This document shows, in pieces, positions 56,262 to 64,000 of a DNA stretch of 64,000 bases. The notes under the pieces were generated by a model. That model ran no database searches. It saw only the letters and a program-made list of their open reading frames with translations, and was not told the DNA's origin. Source of the DNA: Peribacillus cavernae (GTDB taxonomy: Bacteria; Bacillota; Bacilli; Bacillales; DSM-1321); assembly GCF_003989135.1 (NCBI RefSeq), contig NZ_RYZZ01000005.1, forward strand, positions 62,001 to 126,000. Direction: 5' to 3'. Numbering within the stretch: position 1 is the stretch's first letter; the number at the start of each line of letters is the position of its first letter. Position numbers and translations under genes: made by a program.

Positions 56262-56551
56262 AGCGCAAGCGCCTAAAAGGAACGTCGACTAACATCCGCC
56301 ACGTCCTGTGGCGAACGTCGACGTCAGCACATCCTCGAAAAGCTATCGCTTTCCTTCGTGCGATGTAATGCTGACGAAGCGTTCCTTGTCCTGTGCAAGT
56401 CCGACAAGCATAAGACGAGCAGCTGTATGGGGAGCGGTTTTCTCCCCATCAGATGATTGGCTTATGACCTCGAGTCCGACTAAAATTGCCACGTCCTCAT
56501 GTCTTCGTCGGCACTAGCACGTCCTGTGCGTCGGGGCTAGGCGCTGGAGCT
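56262..56551. mobile_element. MITE-like or REP-like intergenic repeat element (about 290 bp)
   Basis: Ends are imperfect inverted repeats: AGCGCAAGCGCCTA at the left and TAGGCGCTGGAGCT at the right (11 of 14 pair). The inside is GC-rich with nested palindromes (CGTCGAC...GTCGACG, GCCACGTCCTGTGGC, GGGGAGCGGTTTTCTCCCC) and no convincing gene. It sits between the binding-protein gene and the permease gene. A 15-bp relic of the end lies at 48805. Confidence 0.65.
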
Positions 56552-56614
56552 GGATGCAGATAATCAAAATTAAGTTATCTACATAAAATTCAATCTATAG
56601 CTTCCTTTACAGTA

Positions 56615-56650
56615 AAAAACGGGAGTATGCATGATCCATACTCCCCTTTT
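56615..56650. terminator. Intrinsic terminator after the peptide-binding protein gene
   Basis: GGGAGTATG and CATACTCCC flank a 7-nt loop, with A6 before and CTTTTTGT after, so it can work on both strands. It lies within the operon and would reduce permease expression. Confidence 0.85.
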
Positions 56651-56661
56651 TGTACCGGCGA

Positions 56662-58260
56662 TTAGTCCAAGGTCACATCCTGGAATGATTGTGATCCCTT
56701 TGGATGCGGGACAAACTCTTTAATTTTGCTGGTGCCAGCCAGCAACGGTGTTGAGTGTACAAGTGGAACCCATGGTGCATCTTCATGGATGATCTGCTGT
56801 GCTTGTTTATATAATTCATTACGTTTAGCTTCATCAGGAGTCGTCTGCGCTTCAATCAACAGCTTATGAACTTCATCATTGCTGTATCTTGAATAGTTAT
56901 TAGATCCGATGTTATCTTTATCGAGCAATGTGTACAGGAAGTTATCGGCATCACCGTTATCCCCTGTCCAGCCCAGCATAAACATTGGTGCTTCACCAGC
57001 TTGAACCTTTTCAAGGTAAGTACCCCACTCAAAAGTAACGATTTTCGCTTCAATGCCTACCTCTTTCATGCTTGCCTGTAAAGCTTCTGCCACTTTTTGT
57101 CCGTCCGGCATGTATGGACGCGGAACCGGCATGGCCCATAGATCCATTTTAAATCCTTTTTCAAGTCCAGCTTTCTTTAGCAATTCTTTTGCTTTTTCTA
57201 CATCGTATTCGTAATCTTGGACGCTGTCATCATATCCGGCGATAGAAGGAGGCATCGGATTCTTAGCTGGTTCTGCCGTTCCTTCATAGAAGTTTTTGAT
57301 GATATCGTCTTTATTCACCAGATGGTTAATCGCCTGGCGAACTTCTTTTTTGTTGAACGGTTCTTTTTCAACGTTAAAACCAAGATAACCAACGTTCATG
57401 GAAGGACGCTCAAATAATTGAAGCTTGCTGTTGTCCTCCACCTTGCTTTTATCGCTTGGGTTTACACCGTCTACTAAGTCGATTTCACCCTTGATTAAAG
57501 CATTAAGTCGGGCAGAGTTGTCTTTAATAACTTTGAAAGTAACACCGTCAAGCTTTGGCAGCTCTTTATTCCAGTAATCATCATTCTTTACAACTTCGAT
57601 CGTATCGCCTTTTTTCCAATTTTTAAATTTGAAAGGTCCTGTACCAACTGGATTTTCACCGATTGCATCAAATTTCGCAGGGCTCGCAATCGCGAACGGG
57701 CTCATCGCCAAATTTTTCAGAAATGGCGCCTGTGGACGGAACAGGGTAAATTCAACTGTCTTCGGATCTACCGCTTTCACTTCTTTAATGACGTGTCCTT
57801 CGTCCCCTTCAAAGCCTCCGAACATGGAAGCATAATAGGCGAATTTCGCTTCATCTTTGCTCTTTGCCCAGCGCTCAAAGTTCTTTACAACAGCATCTGC
57901 ATTAAATTCTTCACCGTCATGGAATGCAACACCATCACGAAGGGTAAAGGTGTATTTCAAGCCGTCTGGTGTAACCTCCCACTTTTCGGCAAGGGCCGGT
58001 ACAATTTCCGTGCTATCCTTTTCAAATTCTACGAGCGTTTCATACATTTGTTCTGTGACAATATATGATTCCCCATCTGTTACAATAGCCGGATCAAGCG
58101 ATACTGCGTCCCCGCCCTTTCCGTAAATCATAACATCTCCGCCTTTTTCACTGCCGCCACCGCTGCTCCCTTTTTCAGAAGAGCCTGAGCACCCGGCTAG
58201 GACGAGAGAAAGCACTAAAACACAACTTAAAAATAGCCACAACGACTTTTTCTTTTTCAT
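56662..58260 (-). CDS. Peptide ABC transporter substrate-binding lipoprotein (DppA-like)
   Basis: 532 residues. Lipobox LVLAGC (lipidated Cys about 24), a Ser/Gly linker, then a family 5 solute-binding fold with YTFTLRDGVAFHDGEEF, NPVGTGPFKFKNW, and the DppA-like YDVEKAKELLKKAGLEKGF. It captures di- or oligopeptides at the cell surface. GGGGG lies before the ATG. The third gene of the operon, 57 nt after the second ATPase. Confidence 0.92.
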   Translation of the reverse strand: MKKKKSLWLFLSCVLVLSLVLAGCSGSSEKGSSGGGSEKGGDVMIYGKGGDAVSLDPAIVTDGESYIVTEQMYETLVEFEKDSTEIVPALAEKWEVTPDGLKYTFTLRDGVAFHDGEEFNADAVVKNFERWAKSKDEAKFAYYASMFGGFEGDEGHVIKEVKAVDPKTVEFTLFRPQAPFLKNLAMSPFAIASPAKFDAIGENPVGTGPFKFKNWKKGDTIEVVKNDDYWNKELPKLDGVTFKVIKDNSARLNALIKGEIDLVDGVNPSDKSKVEDNSKLQLFERPSMNVGYLGFNVEKEPFNKKEVRQAINHLVNKDDIIKNFYEGTAEPAKNPMPPSIAGYDDSVQDYEYDVEKAKELLKKAGLEKGFKMDLWAMPVPRPYMPDGQKVAEALQASMKEVGIEAKIVTFEWGTYLEKVQAGEAPMFMLGWTGDNGDADNFLYTLLDKDNIGSNNYSRYSNDEVHKLLIEAQTTPDEAKRNELYKQAQQIIHEDAPWVPLVHSTPLLAGTSKIKEFVPHPKGSQSFQDVTLD

Positions 58261-58316
58261 GTCTGTTCCCCCATTAATCTTTTTTAAATTTTCGCCTTAT
58301 TTATTTGTACGCACTG

Positions 58317-59285
58317 TCACTCATATAAATGACAAGCTGCGTAGTGGCCTGGTTCAATTTCTTTCAGAAGCGGTCTTACCGATACACACGTATCCATTGC
58401 CTTTGGGCATCTTGTATGAAAAGGGCAGCCCTTTGGTGGATTGGACGGGCTTGGTACTTCTCCTTGCAAGATGATTCTTTCCTTTTGATACTCCACATCA
58501 GGAATCGGAACGGCCGACAGGAGTGCTTGTGTATACGGATGCTTCGGGTTTTTATAAAGCTGTTCACTGTCTGAAAGTTCAACAATATTTCCAAGGTACA
58601 TCACGCCAACACGGTCGCTTATATGCCGGACAACACCCAGGTCATGGGCGATGAAAAGATAGGTTAAATCAAATTCCTTCTGAAGATCCTGCAAAAGGTT
58701 CAAAACCTGTGACTGGATTGAGACGTCCAAAGCAGACACCGGTTCATCCGCGATTATCAATTTCGGATTGACGGCCAGGGCCCGGGCGATCCCGATCCGC
58801 TGACGCTGCCCACCGCTAAATTGGTGCGGATACCTCTTCGCGTGATAGCTGCTTAGCCCGACAACCTCAAGTAATTCCTTCACACGTTTTCTACGTTCTG
58901 CCCTGCTCTTCACACCGTGAACTAACAGTGGCTCTTCCAATATTTTCTCGACAGTATGCCGTGGATTCAGCGAAGCAAACGGATCCTGAAAGACCATCTG
59001 CATTTCCCGGCGCTTTTTTCTCATTTCTGCAGATGAAAGAGTGGTAATGTCTTCTCCTTCAAAATAAATTTTGCCTTCACTCGGTTCCAAAAGCCGGAGA
59101 AGGATCTTGCCGGTTGTAGATTTTCCACAGCCGCTTTCGCCGACCAGCCCCAAAGTTTCTCCTTTGTTAATGAAGAAAGAAACACCGTCTACTGCTTTTA
59201 CTTCACCGACCGTTTTCCCGAGTAAGCCTCCCTTAATCGGAAAGTGCTTTTTTAGGTTCTCTACCTTAACTAAGACTTGAGTCAT
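58317..59285 (-). CDS. Peptide ABC transporter ATPase (DppF/OppF/AppF type)
   Basis: 322 residues. Walker [11 protein letters not shown]-loop [12 protein letters not shown], signature [15 protein letters not shown], Walker [14 protein letters not shown]-loop IAHD, and the C-terminal oligopeptide-ATPase extension with the cysteine pattern [15 protein letters not shown]. The ATG at 59285 has GGAG 9 nt upstream; longer frames to 59369 lack a site. It overlaps the previous gene by 20 nt. Confidence 0.93.
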   Translation of the reverse strand: MTQVLVKVENLKKHFPIKGGLLGKTVGEVKAVDGVSFFINKGETLGLVGESGCGKSTTGKILLRLLEPSEGKIYFEGEDITTLSSAEMRKKRREMQMVFQDPFASLNPRHTVEKILEEPLLVHGVKSRAERRKRVKELLEVVGLSSYHAKRYPHQFSGGQRQRIGIARALAVNPKLIIADEPVSALDVSIQSQVLNLLQDLQKEFDLTYLFIAHDLGVVRHISDRVGVMYLGNIVELSDSEQLYKNPKHPYTQALLSAVPIPDVEYQKERIILQGEVPSPSNPPKGCPFHTRCPKAMDTCVSVRPLLKEIEPGHYAACHLYE

Positions 59286-60270
59286 GGAAGGTTGCTCCTT
59301 TCCCGTCTTCATAGAGCCAGCATCTAACCTGCTGTCCGTTTTTGAATGCCGAAAGATGCGGATCTTCACTCAGACAGCGCTCATGCACATGGGCACAGCG
59401 AGGGGCAAATTGGCAGCCAAGCTTAAGCGCCCCCGGCTTGGGTACGTTACCCGGAATCGAGTATAGCCGATCCACTCTCACTCTCATATCCGGCACGGAT
59501 TGAATCAGGCCGACTGTATATGGATGTTTCGGGTTTTGGAAAATCGTTTTAACATTGCCTTCCTCAACCACTTTTCCAGCGTACATGACGACAACCCGCT
59601 CACACATTTCTGCGACTACGCCAAGATCATGAGTAATCATCATGATTGCGGTATCAGTCTCTTTATTTAACTTTTTCATTAGTTCCAAAATTTGTGCCTG
59701 TATCGTCACGTCCAGGGCGGTTGTCGGCTCGTCAGCAATCAAAAGCTGTGGCTCACAAATCATCGCCATCGCAATCATGACCCGCTGCCGCATTCCGCCT
59801 GAGAGCTGATGCGGATATTCGTTCACCAATTCCTCTGCCCGCGGCAGCCCGACCAGCTTCAGCATTTCCACAGCCTTTGCAAGCGCTTTCTTTTTGTTCC
59901 ACTTTCTATGTATCCGTAAGGATTCTATCAGTTGCTCCCCAATTGTAAAAACAGGATTTAAGCTTGTCATTGGCTCCTGGAAGATCATCGCTATTTCATT
60001 TCCGCGAATCTTGCGCATTCTGGCTTCGGATGCTTGTACCAGATTTTCTCCCTTAAAAAGGATTTCCCCTTCCACTTTGCCTGTTGCAGTTGGAACAAGC
60101 CCCATGACCGACAGCGCCGTGACACTCTTTCCACACCCTGATTCCCCAACGATTCCAAGGACTTCACCGGGTTTTATATGAAAGTCAATATTGTTTACGA
60201 CCGGTATTTCGTCATCATCCGTCAGGAAACTTGTCCGCAGGCCTTTAACATCGATAATTCGACTGTTCAT
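59266..60270 (-). CDS. Peptide ABC transporter ATPase (DppD/OppD/AppD type)
   Basis: 334 residues. Walker [10 protein letters not shown]-loop [12 protein letters not shown], signature [15 protein letters not shown], Walker [14 protein letters not shown]-loop ITHD, and the C-terminal [15 protein letters not shown] cluster. The ATG at 60270 has GAGGAG 8 nt upstream; a GTG at 60279 lies in that site. First gene of an operon whose D-F-A-B-C order matches B. subtilis app. Confidence 0.92.
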   Translation of the reverse strand: MNSRIIDVKGLRTSFLTDDDEIPVVNNIDFHIKPGEVLGIVGESGCGKSVTALSVMGLVPTATGKVEGEILFKGENLVQASEARMRKIRGNEIAMIFQEPMTSLNPVFTIGEQLIESLRIHRKWNKKKALAKAVEMLKLVGLPRAEELVNEYPHQLSGGMRQRVMIAMAMICEPQLLIADEPTTALDVTIQAQILELMKKLNKETDTAIMMITHDLGVVAEMCERVVVMYAGKVVEEGNVKTIFQNPKHPYTVGLIQSVPDMRVRVDRLYSIPGNVPKPGALKLGCQFAPRCAHVHERCLSEDPHLSAFKNGQQVRCWLYEDGKGATFHDSSLS

Positions 60271-60584
60271 AGAAGACACTCCTCTCTTGATGGTACCCTG
60301 ATTCGTCTTGAGGTCATCTTGAATTATGCCATTTATCTCATAATATTACAATATGTAATTCTAAAAATAGTATGAATACTGAATCTTCTTAGAAGCAGGA
60401 AGAGTATCCCCCCTCTTAAAAGAAAATGGCTGCCGGAGCGGCAGCCTTATAATGAGGTGGATGTGAGGAATGATTCTCTTTATATTGGGGCACGCAGGAG
60501 GCTTTTCAAGCGAGGTTCTTTACTTAATAGCAGCGTTAATAGTAACAGTACATCCCTTATTTGCATAAAAAATAAAATAGTTTG
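60271..60584. other. Intergenic region with a terminator and the peptide operon promoter region
   Basis: Holds the hairpin at 60417-60446 and AT-rich DNA before the transporter operon. I see no gene; a 28-codon minus-strand frame here lacks a ribosome site. Confidence 0.4.
60417..60446 (-). terminator. Intrinsic terminator downstream of the 125-residue protein gene
   Basis: GGCTGCC and GGCAGCC flank GGAGC, followed on the minus strand by ATTTTCTTTT. It lies about 140 nt after the stop codon. Confidence 0.75.
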
Positions 60585-60962
60585 TCAAGGTGAAGGTTGC
60601 AGAAGCGCCGGTGTAATCTGGGGAACCCTTTTCCCACCCTCCATAACAAAAGATTGCTTTCTTCCCGTTTTATCATCCTGACGGCTTTCCAGATAGGCCA
60701 GCCTCAAAAGGATGGATTCATTTTTTTCCTGCAAAGATTTGTATTGAAACTCCAGGCGGGCGAGGATGAGCTCAAGCTCTGCTAGCTGAGTCTCTCCATT
60801 TGCTGTCTTTACATTCGTTCTTGCTATGAAGCGGATAAGGTCACCGAGCAACTCCTCCATTTTTTCCAGACGCTGATACGCTGCGCTCTGATTTGCAGTC
60901 GAACATACCACGGCCACATCCCTCGATCCGCAGCGGGAACAAAGACTTTCTCTGTCTCCCAT
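60585..60962 (-). CDS. Protein of unknown function with an N-terminal Cys motif (125 aa)
   Basis: An N-terminal CSRCG knuckle (Cys 8 and 11) plus a Cys at about 20 may bind zinc. The middle is a coiled coil (YQRLEKMEELLGDLIRF, ELILARLEFQYKSLQEKNES) and the tail is basic and proline-rich. AGGAGGTG lies 5 nt before the ATG. It follows ssbB by 47 nt, the place of ywpG in B. subtilis, though I cannot confirm homology. Confidence 0.65.
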   Translation of the reverse strand: MGDRESLCSRCGSRDVAVVCSTANQSAAYQRLEKMEELLGDLIRFIARTNVKTANGETQLAELELILARLEFQYKSLQEKNESILLRLAYLESRQDDKTGRKQSFVMEGGKRVPQITPALLQPSP

Positions 60963-61009
60963 GCCTTCACCTCCTTGATATTTAGACAGTACTGATAAAT
61001 TGCCATACG

Positions 61010-61372
61010 TTATATTCCGATGGGACTGAATTCCTCCTCTTTAAGATTCGACTGTTTCGGGCCTACAAAACGGACAGATTCAGCTACGACTTCCGTTACA
61101 TACACTCTCTTTCCTTCCGAATTGTCATAGCTCCGCGTCTGGATTCGCCCTGTGACCCCAATAATGGATCCTTTCCGGCAGTATTGCACAGTGTTTTCAG
61201 CCGTTTTCTTCCATAGGGTGCAGTATACAAAATCAGCATCATATTGACCTTCATTATTGCGGAAGTTCCTGTTTACTGCTAACGTTATATTTGAGACGGC
61301 CTTTCCCTCAGGTGTATAACGCAGCTCAGGGTCCCTGGCCAGCCTGCCGACCAGTGTTACTTGATTTATCAA
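61010..61372 (-). CDS. ssbB: Single-stranded DNA-binding protein, short competence type (SsbB)
   Basis: 120 residues, one OB fold: MINQVTLVGRLARDPELRYTPEGKAV, FVYCTLWKKTAEN, GVTGRIQTRSYDN. It lacks the long Gly-rich tail and the acidic DDDLPF tip of SsbA, which fits SsbB, a protein that coats incoming DNA during transformation. Its neighbours ywpF and fabZ also match the B. subtilis order. Confidence 0.9.
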   Translation of the reverse strand: MINQVTLVGRLARDPELRYTPEGKAVSNITLAVNRNFRNNEGQYDADFVYCTLWKKTAENTVQYCRKGSIIGVTGRIQTRSYDNSEGKRVYVTEVVAESVRFVGPKQSNLKEEEFSPIGI

Positions 61373-61709
61373 ATAACCAGCTCCTTTCTGTCTTCATCAT
61401 ACTGAATCGGCTCCATACAGTAAAACAGACAAAATCATAAATGACTCGGTATTTTTAGCAATAAAAACTTTCTAATCCGCCAGTAAAATTGTCATTTTGT
61501 ACACACATTTTCATTCATAAAACCCATTTGACTTTTTTTTATCTTTTTTCTAATTATTTTATTCTTCATAATTTGGTCCATATGCACCCAGCACTTTTTA
61601 CTTTCTTAACTGGATCTATTTCAGTTATGCTATTAAGTAGAAAATAACGGAGTAAATGAGGATTACAGGAAACGGTATGGGTAAAAATAGGTAGAATGGA
61701 GGGATCCGC
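61373..61709. other. Divergent ssbB-ywpF intergenic region
   Basis: AT-rich, no gene seen. A14-nt AAAA-N6-TTTT element at 61485-61498 and a poorer AAAA-N5-TTGA at 61519-61531 loosely resemble ComK AT-boxes, but spacing and matches are imperfect. Confidence 0.3.
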
Positions 61710-62147
61710 ATGAAAACATTTAAATTAATATCACTGCAAATTGTGACAGAAAAAAAAGATCACGTTGATATCAAATTGACAGATGGACTCATCATTAACA
61801 AAGAAGATGACAGCAATACATGGATTATCGAGGCTTTTGTTTCAAACAGCTGTTTCAGCACCTTTGAAGGGTTTGTCGCTACAGGTAAAGAAGTTAATGT
61901 TCAGGCAGTCATCACAAAAAAAGAGAATGATCCAGCAGCCTTTAAAACAGTAGTCAATACGCTAAAGAAAGTGGATGGCCATGTTATCCTCCTTCTCGAA
62001 GGACATCTCCAAAAAACGCGTAGTAAATATGCTGAACTTCTCCTTGAAGATTTGGTTCAGCAGGGTATGGATGGCAGCTCCTTAATTGAGCAATTTAAAG
62101 ATAAAATGCGATCCCGCCCAAAGCTTGTCACGTCGAACAAAAAATAG
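61710..62147 (+). CDS. ywpF: YwpF-like protein
   Basis: 145-residue soluble protein opening MKTFKLISLQIVTEKKDHVD, with LTDGLIINKEDDSNTWIIEAF as its most conserved-looking part; this agrees with my memory of B. subtilis YwpF. GGAGGG precedes the ATG by about 7 nt. Function unknown. Its place between ssbB and fabZ supports the name. Confidence 0.8.
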   Translation: MKTFKLISLQIVTEKKDHVDIKLTDGLIINKEDDSNTWIIEAFVSNSCFSTFEGFVATGKEVNVQAVITKKENDPAAFKTVVNTLKKVDGHVILLLEGHLQKTRSKYAELLLEDLVQQGMDGSSLIEQFKDKMRSRPKLVTSNKK

Positions 62148-62268
62148 AATAAATAAAAAAGGCTGGCCTCTAAAAAGTTGGAAGAACAAGAGGAAAAACT
62201 ATTTCCTATACCTGTTCAATCATCTTCCATTAACCAGTCTTTTTTATATTTGAGATGTTCGCTGTTTC

Positions 62269-62598
62269 TTACTTATTCTTATCGTTGTCATCGTCTAAAC
62301 CTGTATCATCATCAATCATGTTATCATCATCCGTATTGTTATTGTTATCTGTTGGATTGCCATCTTTGACATCGTTCATATCAGCATCGTGATCGACACC
62401 GTCGTTTTGATCGTTCAGGTCGTTTTCAGCACCATTTTGGTCCTGATTCAGATCTTGATTTCCATTATCTTGCTGGTCTTCTACATTATTATTATCTTCC
62501 GGCGGTGGATTGTTATCATCATTATTCATGTTACATCCAGCCACTAACATCGCAGACAATAAAGAGCCACCAATGAGAGCCATTAACCGTTTTTTCAT
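62269..62598 (-). CDS. Asp/Asn-rich lipoprotein of unknown function
   Basis: 109 residues. A lipoprotein signal peptide ending LVAGC (Cys about 22) is followed by an almost purely Asn, Asp, Glu and Gln-rich low-complexity tail. It is probably an unfolded, strongly acidic surface tether, perhaps cation-binding. The CAT/ATC codon repeats at DNA level make its length variable. GGAGG lies 5 nt before the ATG. Confidence 0.75.
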   Translation of the reverse strand: MKKRLMALIGGSLLSAMLVAGCNMNNDDNNPPPEDNNNVEDQQDNGNQDLNQDQNGAENDLNDQNDGVDHDADMNDVKDGNPTDNNNNTDDDNMIDDDTGLDDDNDKNK

Positions 62599-62711
62599 GG
62601 AAAGTAACCTCCCTTCGCTATATAGTGGACTATAAATTGTGTCCTGTTGGTATTTTGCCCGGAACGGATGAATTATTGCATTATTAGTAAAAACTTTTAA
62701 GATCTATCCTA

Positions 62712-62745
62712 AAAAACCAGCCAGGCAAAATGCCTGACCGTTCAG
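62712..62745 (-). terminator. Intrinsic terminator after fabZ
   Basis: CAGGCA and TGCCTG form the stem, followed by GCTGGTTTTTTAGG on the minus strand. Confidence 0.75.
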
Positions 62746-62772
62746 AAAAGATAATAAAAAAGCGGTTTAAGG

Positions 62773-63207
62773 TTATGATTCTTTATCGCCAAATGCAAAC
62801 ATGATTTCCGTTTCACATGCCAGTTCCCCGTCGACCGTAGCCATCGCTTTGCCTTTACCGACGGAACCGCGCATGCGAACGATTTCGACTTCAAGCCGAA
62901 GCTGGTCTCCAGGCTTTACTTGTCTTTTAAAGCGGCAATTATCAATTCCTGCAAAAAAGGCAAGCCGGCCTTTATATTCTTCTTGCTTTAGCATGGCAAC
63001 CGCACCAACCTGGGCAAGTGCCTCCACTATCAACACACCCGGCATTACCGGGTAATCAGGGAAGTGTCCATTAAAAAACGGTTCATTTACTGTCACATTT
63101 TTAATGCCGACAGCCTTCTTTCCATCCTCGACCTCGATAATCTTATCCACCAGCAAAAATGGATAACGATGCCGGATAATTTCCTTAATTTGCGTTACGT
63201 CAAGCAT
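62773..63207 (-). CDS. fabZ: 3-hydroxyacyl-[acyl-carrier-protein] dehydratase FabZ
   Basis: 144-residue hot-dog dehydratase of fatty acid elongation. Catalytic His is in [26 protein letters not shown], with the partner Glu in the same stretch. GGAGGG lies before the ATG. It sits downstream of flhP as in B. subtilis. Confidence 0.96.
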   Translation of the reverse strand: MLDVTQIKEIIRHRYPFLLVDKIIEVEDGKKAVGIKNVTVNEPFFNGHFPDYPVMPGVLIVEALAQVGAVAMLKQEEYKGRLAFFAGIDNCRFKRQVKPGDQLRLEVEIVRMRGSVGKGKAMATVDGELACETEIMFAFGDKES

Positions 63208-63322
63208 ATTTTTCCCTCCAGTAAAATCATTATGTAACCAATGATACCATGAACTCTTTGAAAGATACTATTAAGCATGAAACATGACAAAGGGCCTGAC
63301 TCGGCGTTCAGACCCTTTTAAA

Positions 63323-63574
63323 TCATATATCTTTATTCACAAGGTCAACGATATGAGTCCATGTTGACTTTTTAAAGACATCAGACGCTTTGCCGCCGCC
63401 AATGACACTGTAGCCGATCATAGCACCTGCTGATATACTGGCGGCAATCAGCACGATTACAATAACTAGTCTTAGCCAGATAGGCAAAAGCCTGATACGT
63501 ATCCGTTTTTTTACATTTTCTGTCTGTTTTCCCTGCTGCCTGTATTCTTCCCTGGTTACTTGTTTTTCTTCCAT
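63323..63574 (-). CDS. EpuA-like small membrane protein (often labelled RNA polymerase beta subunit)
   Basis: 83 residues: a charged N-terminus (EEKQVTREEYRQQGKQ), IRIRLLPIWLRL, one membrane segment (VIVIVLIAASISAGAMIGYSV) and a conserved-looking tail DVFKKSTWTHIVDLV. This matches the EpuA family pattern known downstream of flagellar hook genes. Its biochemical role is not settled. Confidence 0.8.
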   Translation of the reverse strand: MEEKQVTREEYRQQGKQTENVKKRIRIRLLPIWLRLVIVIVLIAASISAGAMIGYSVIGGGKASDVFKKSTWTHIVDLVNKDI

Positions 63575-63626
63575 GCTAATGTGCGAAAGCCCCTTTTACT
63601 GTGTATTAATTGTCCGTAAGAATTAT

Positions 63627-64000
63627 TTAACGGATCCCATTTATCAATCCAAGCATTTGGTCTGCCATTGTCACTGATTTAGCATTGAACTGGTATTGTC
63701 GCTGCGCATTCATTAGATCTGTCATTTCTTTGGACAGATCTACGTTTGAACTCTCCAAAGCTCCCTGATTCAAGGAAATTCCTTCCCTTAATCCACCGGT
63801 CAGAGATGTTAGTATATCCTCTTCCTTTATTCCAAGCTGATCGAAATTAGCCGGCAGCCCTAAAAGGTTCTCGCCGATTTGTTCCAAAAGTTGCGGCTTT
63901 TTTACGGATATGATGCCTAGATTAAAGATTTGTCTATTTCCATTGTCCGCTTCAGCCGTAAGCTGACCTTCTTTTGAAAAAGTAAGGTTCTTGATACTTC
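63627..64000 (-). CDS. flhP: Flagellar hook-basal body protein FlhP (partial, N-terminus outside window)
   Basis: The last 123 codons of a FlgG/FlgF-type rod protein; the frame is open to the right edge. Typical C-terminal features are GALESSNVDLSKEMTDLMNAQRQYQFNAK and MLGLINGIR. The order flhP-fabZ matches B. subtilis mbl-flhO-flhP-fabZ. Confidence 0.9.
   Translation of the reverse strand, partial: SIKNLTFSKEGQLTAEADNGNRQIFNLGIISVKKPQLLEQIGENLLGLPANFDQLGIKEEDILTSLTGGLREGISLNQGALESSNVDLSKEMTDLMNAQRQYQFNAKSVTMADQMLGLINGIR

Noticed and set aside
60457-60584. 28-codon minus-strand frame (MQIRDVLLLL...) after the 125-residue gene
   Set aside because: No ribosome site and no conserved feature; the hydrophobic run arises from T-rich DNA.
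61485-61531. Candidate ComK box upstream of ssbB
   Set aside because: The AT-box halves are AAAA-N6-TTTT and AAAA-N5-TTGA, with 20 bp between them; they deviate from the A4N5T4 pair with 8, 18 or 31 bp spacing, so the match may be chance in AT-rich DNA.
62290-62520. CAT/ATC-rich stretch as a microsatellite without coding role
   Set aside because: It is read in a complete lipoprotein frame with lipobox and ribosome site, so I kept it as a gene.

Overview
The window looks like chromosomal DNA of a spore-former of the family Bacillaceae, outside the well-studied Bacillus subtilis and Bacillus cereus groups. The reasons are AT-rich Firmicute codon use, strong AGGAGG-type ribosome sites, and B. 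subtilis-like gene neighbours (flhP, fabZ, ywpF, ssbB, ywqA/ywqB, pbpC, pgcA). The species cannot be named from the sequence alone.

Positions 1-11513 (leftward) hold a cell-wall glycopolymer cluster: a TagO-type initiating transferase, three GT4 glycosyltransferases, a flippase, a GalE-like epimerase, and the enzymes of a WbpA/B/E/I-like route to a 2,3-diamino-mannuronic acid nucleotide sugar. Positions 12178-15442 (rightward) encode SecA2 and the S-layer assembly protein SlaP. Positions 16418-25035 hold an LTA-synthase-like enzyme, a secreted beta-propeller and two surface proteins whose signal peptides and helical N-termini resemble the Geobacillus S-layer protein SbsC. SbsC binds a wall polymer containing diacetamido-mannuronic acid, so these 25 kb read as one S-layer island: the anchor polymer, the dedicated secretion ATPase with its partner, and the surface proteins.

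Positions 25489-41767 are mixed: an acyltransferase, a LysM-NlpC/P60 hydrolase, a YhgE/Pip-type membrane protein with long heptad repeats, a disrupted AlkD-like gene, pgcA, a PAS histidine kinase, pbpC, a methyl-accepting protein, a small gene without a standard start codon, and a CorA-like membrane protein.

Positions 42121-43967 hold the most striking find: a compact PlcR/PapR-like peptide signalling locus. A 42-residue secreted prepropeptide carries two tandem copies of GTTELPTLF. Divergent to it is a regulator with an HTH and TPR-like repeats. Three near-identical palindromic boxes (consensus ATATNNCTATAGNNATAT) lie beside the regulator, before a 103-residue orphan protein, and before the leader of the CorA-like gene.

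Positions 44232-64000 are more conserved: the SWIM/SNF2 pair ywqB-ywqA, an Xre regulator, a 1252-residue subtilase, a D-F-A-B-C peptide ABC transporter operon interrupted by a 290-bp repeat element, ssbB, ywpF, a Asp/Asn-rich lipoprotein, fabZ, an EpuA-like membrane protein and the end of flhP. Broken genes include a decayed dimethylformamidase-like remnant (11768-12024), a poly-A frameshift (15686-16050) and an AlkD-like gene with an early stop (31642-32301). I saw no rRNA, tRNA, CRISPR array or transposase.
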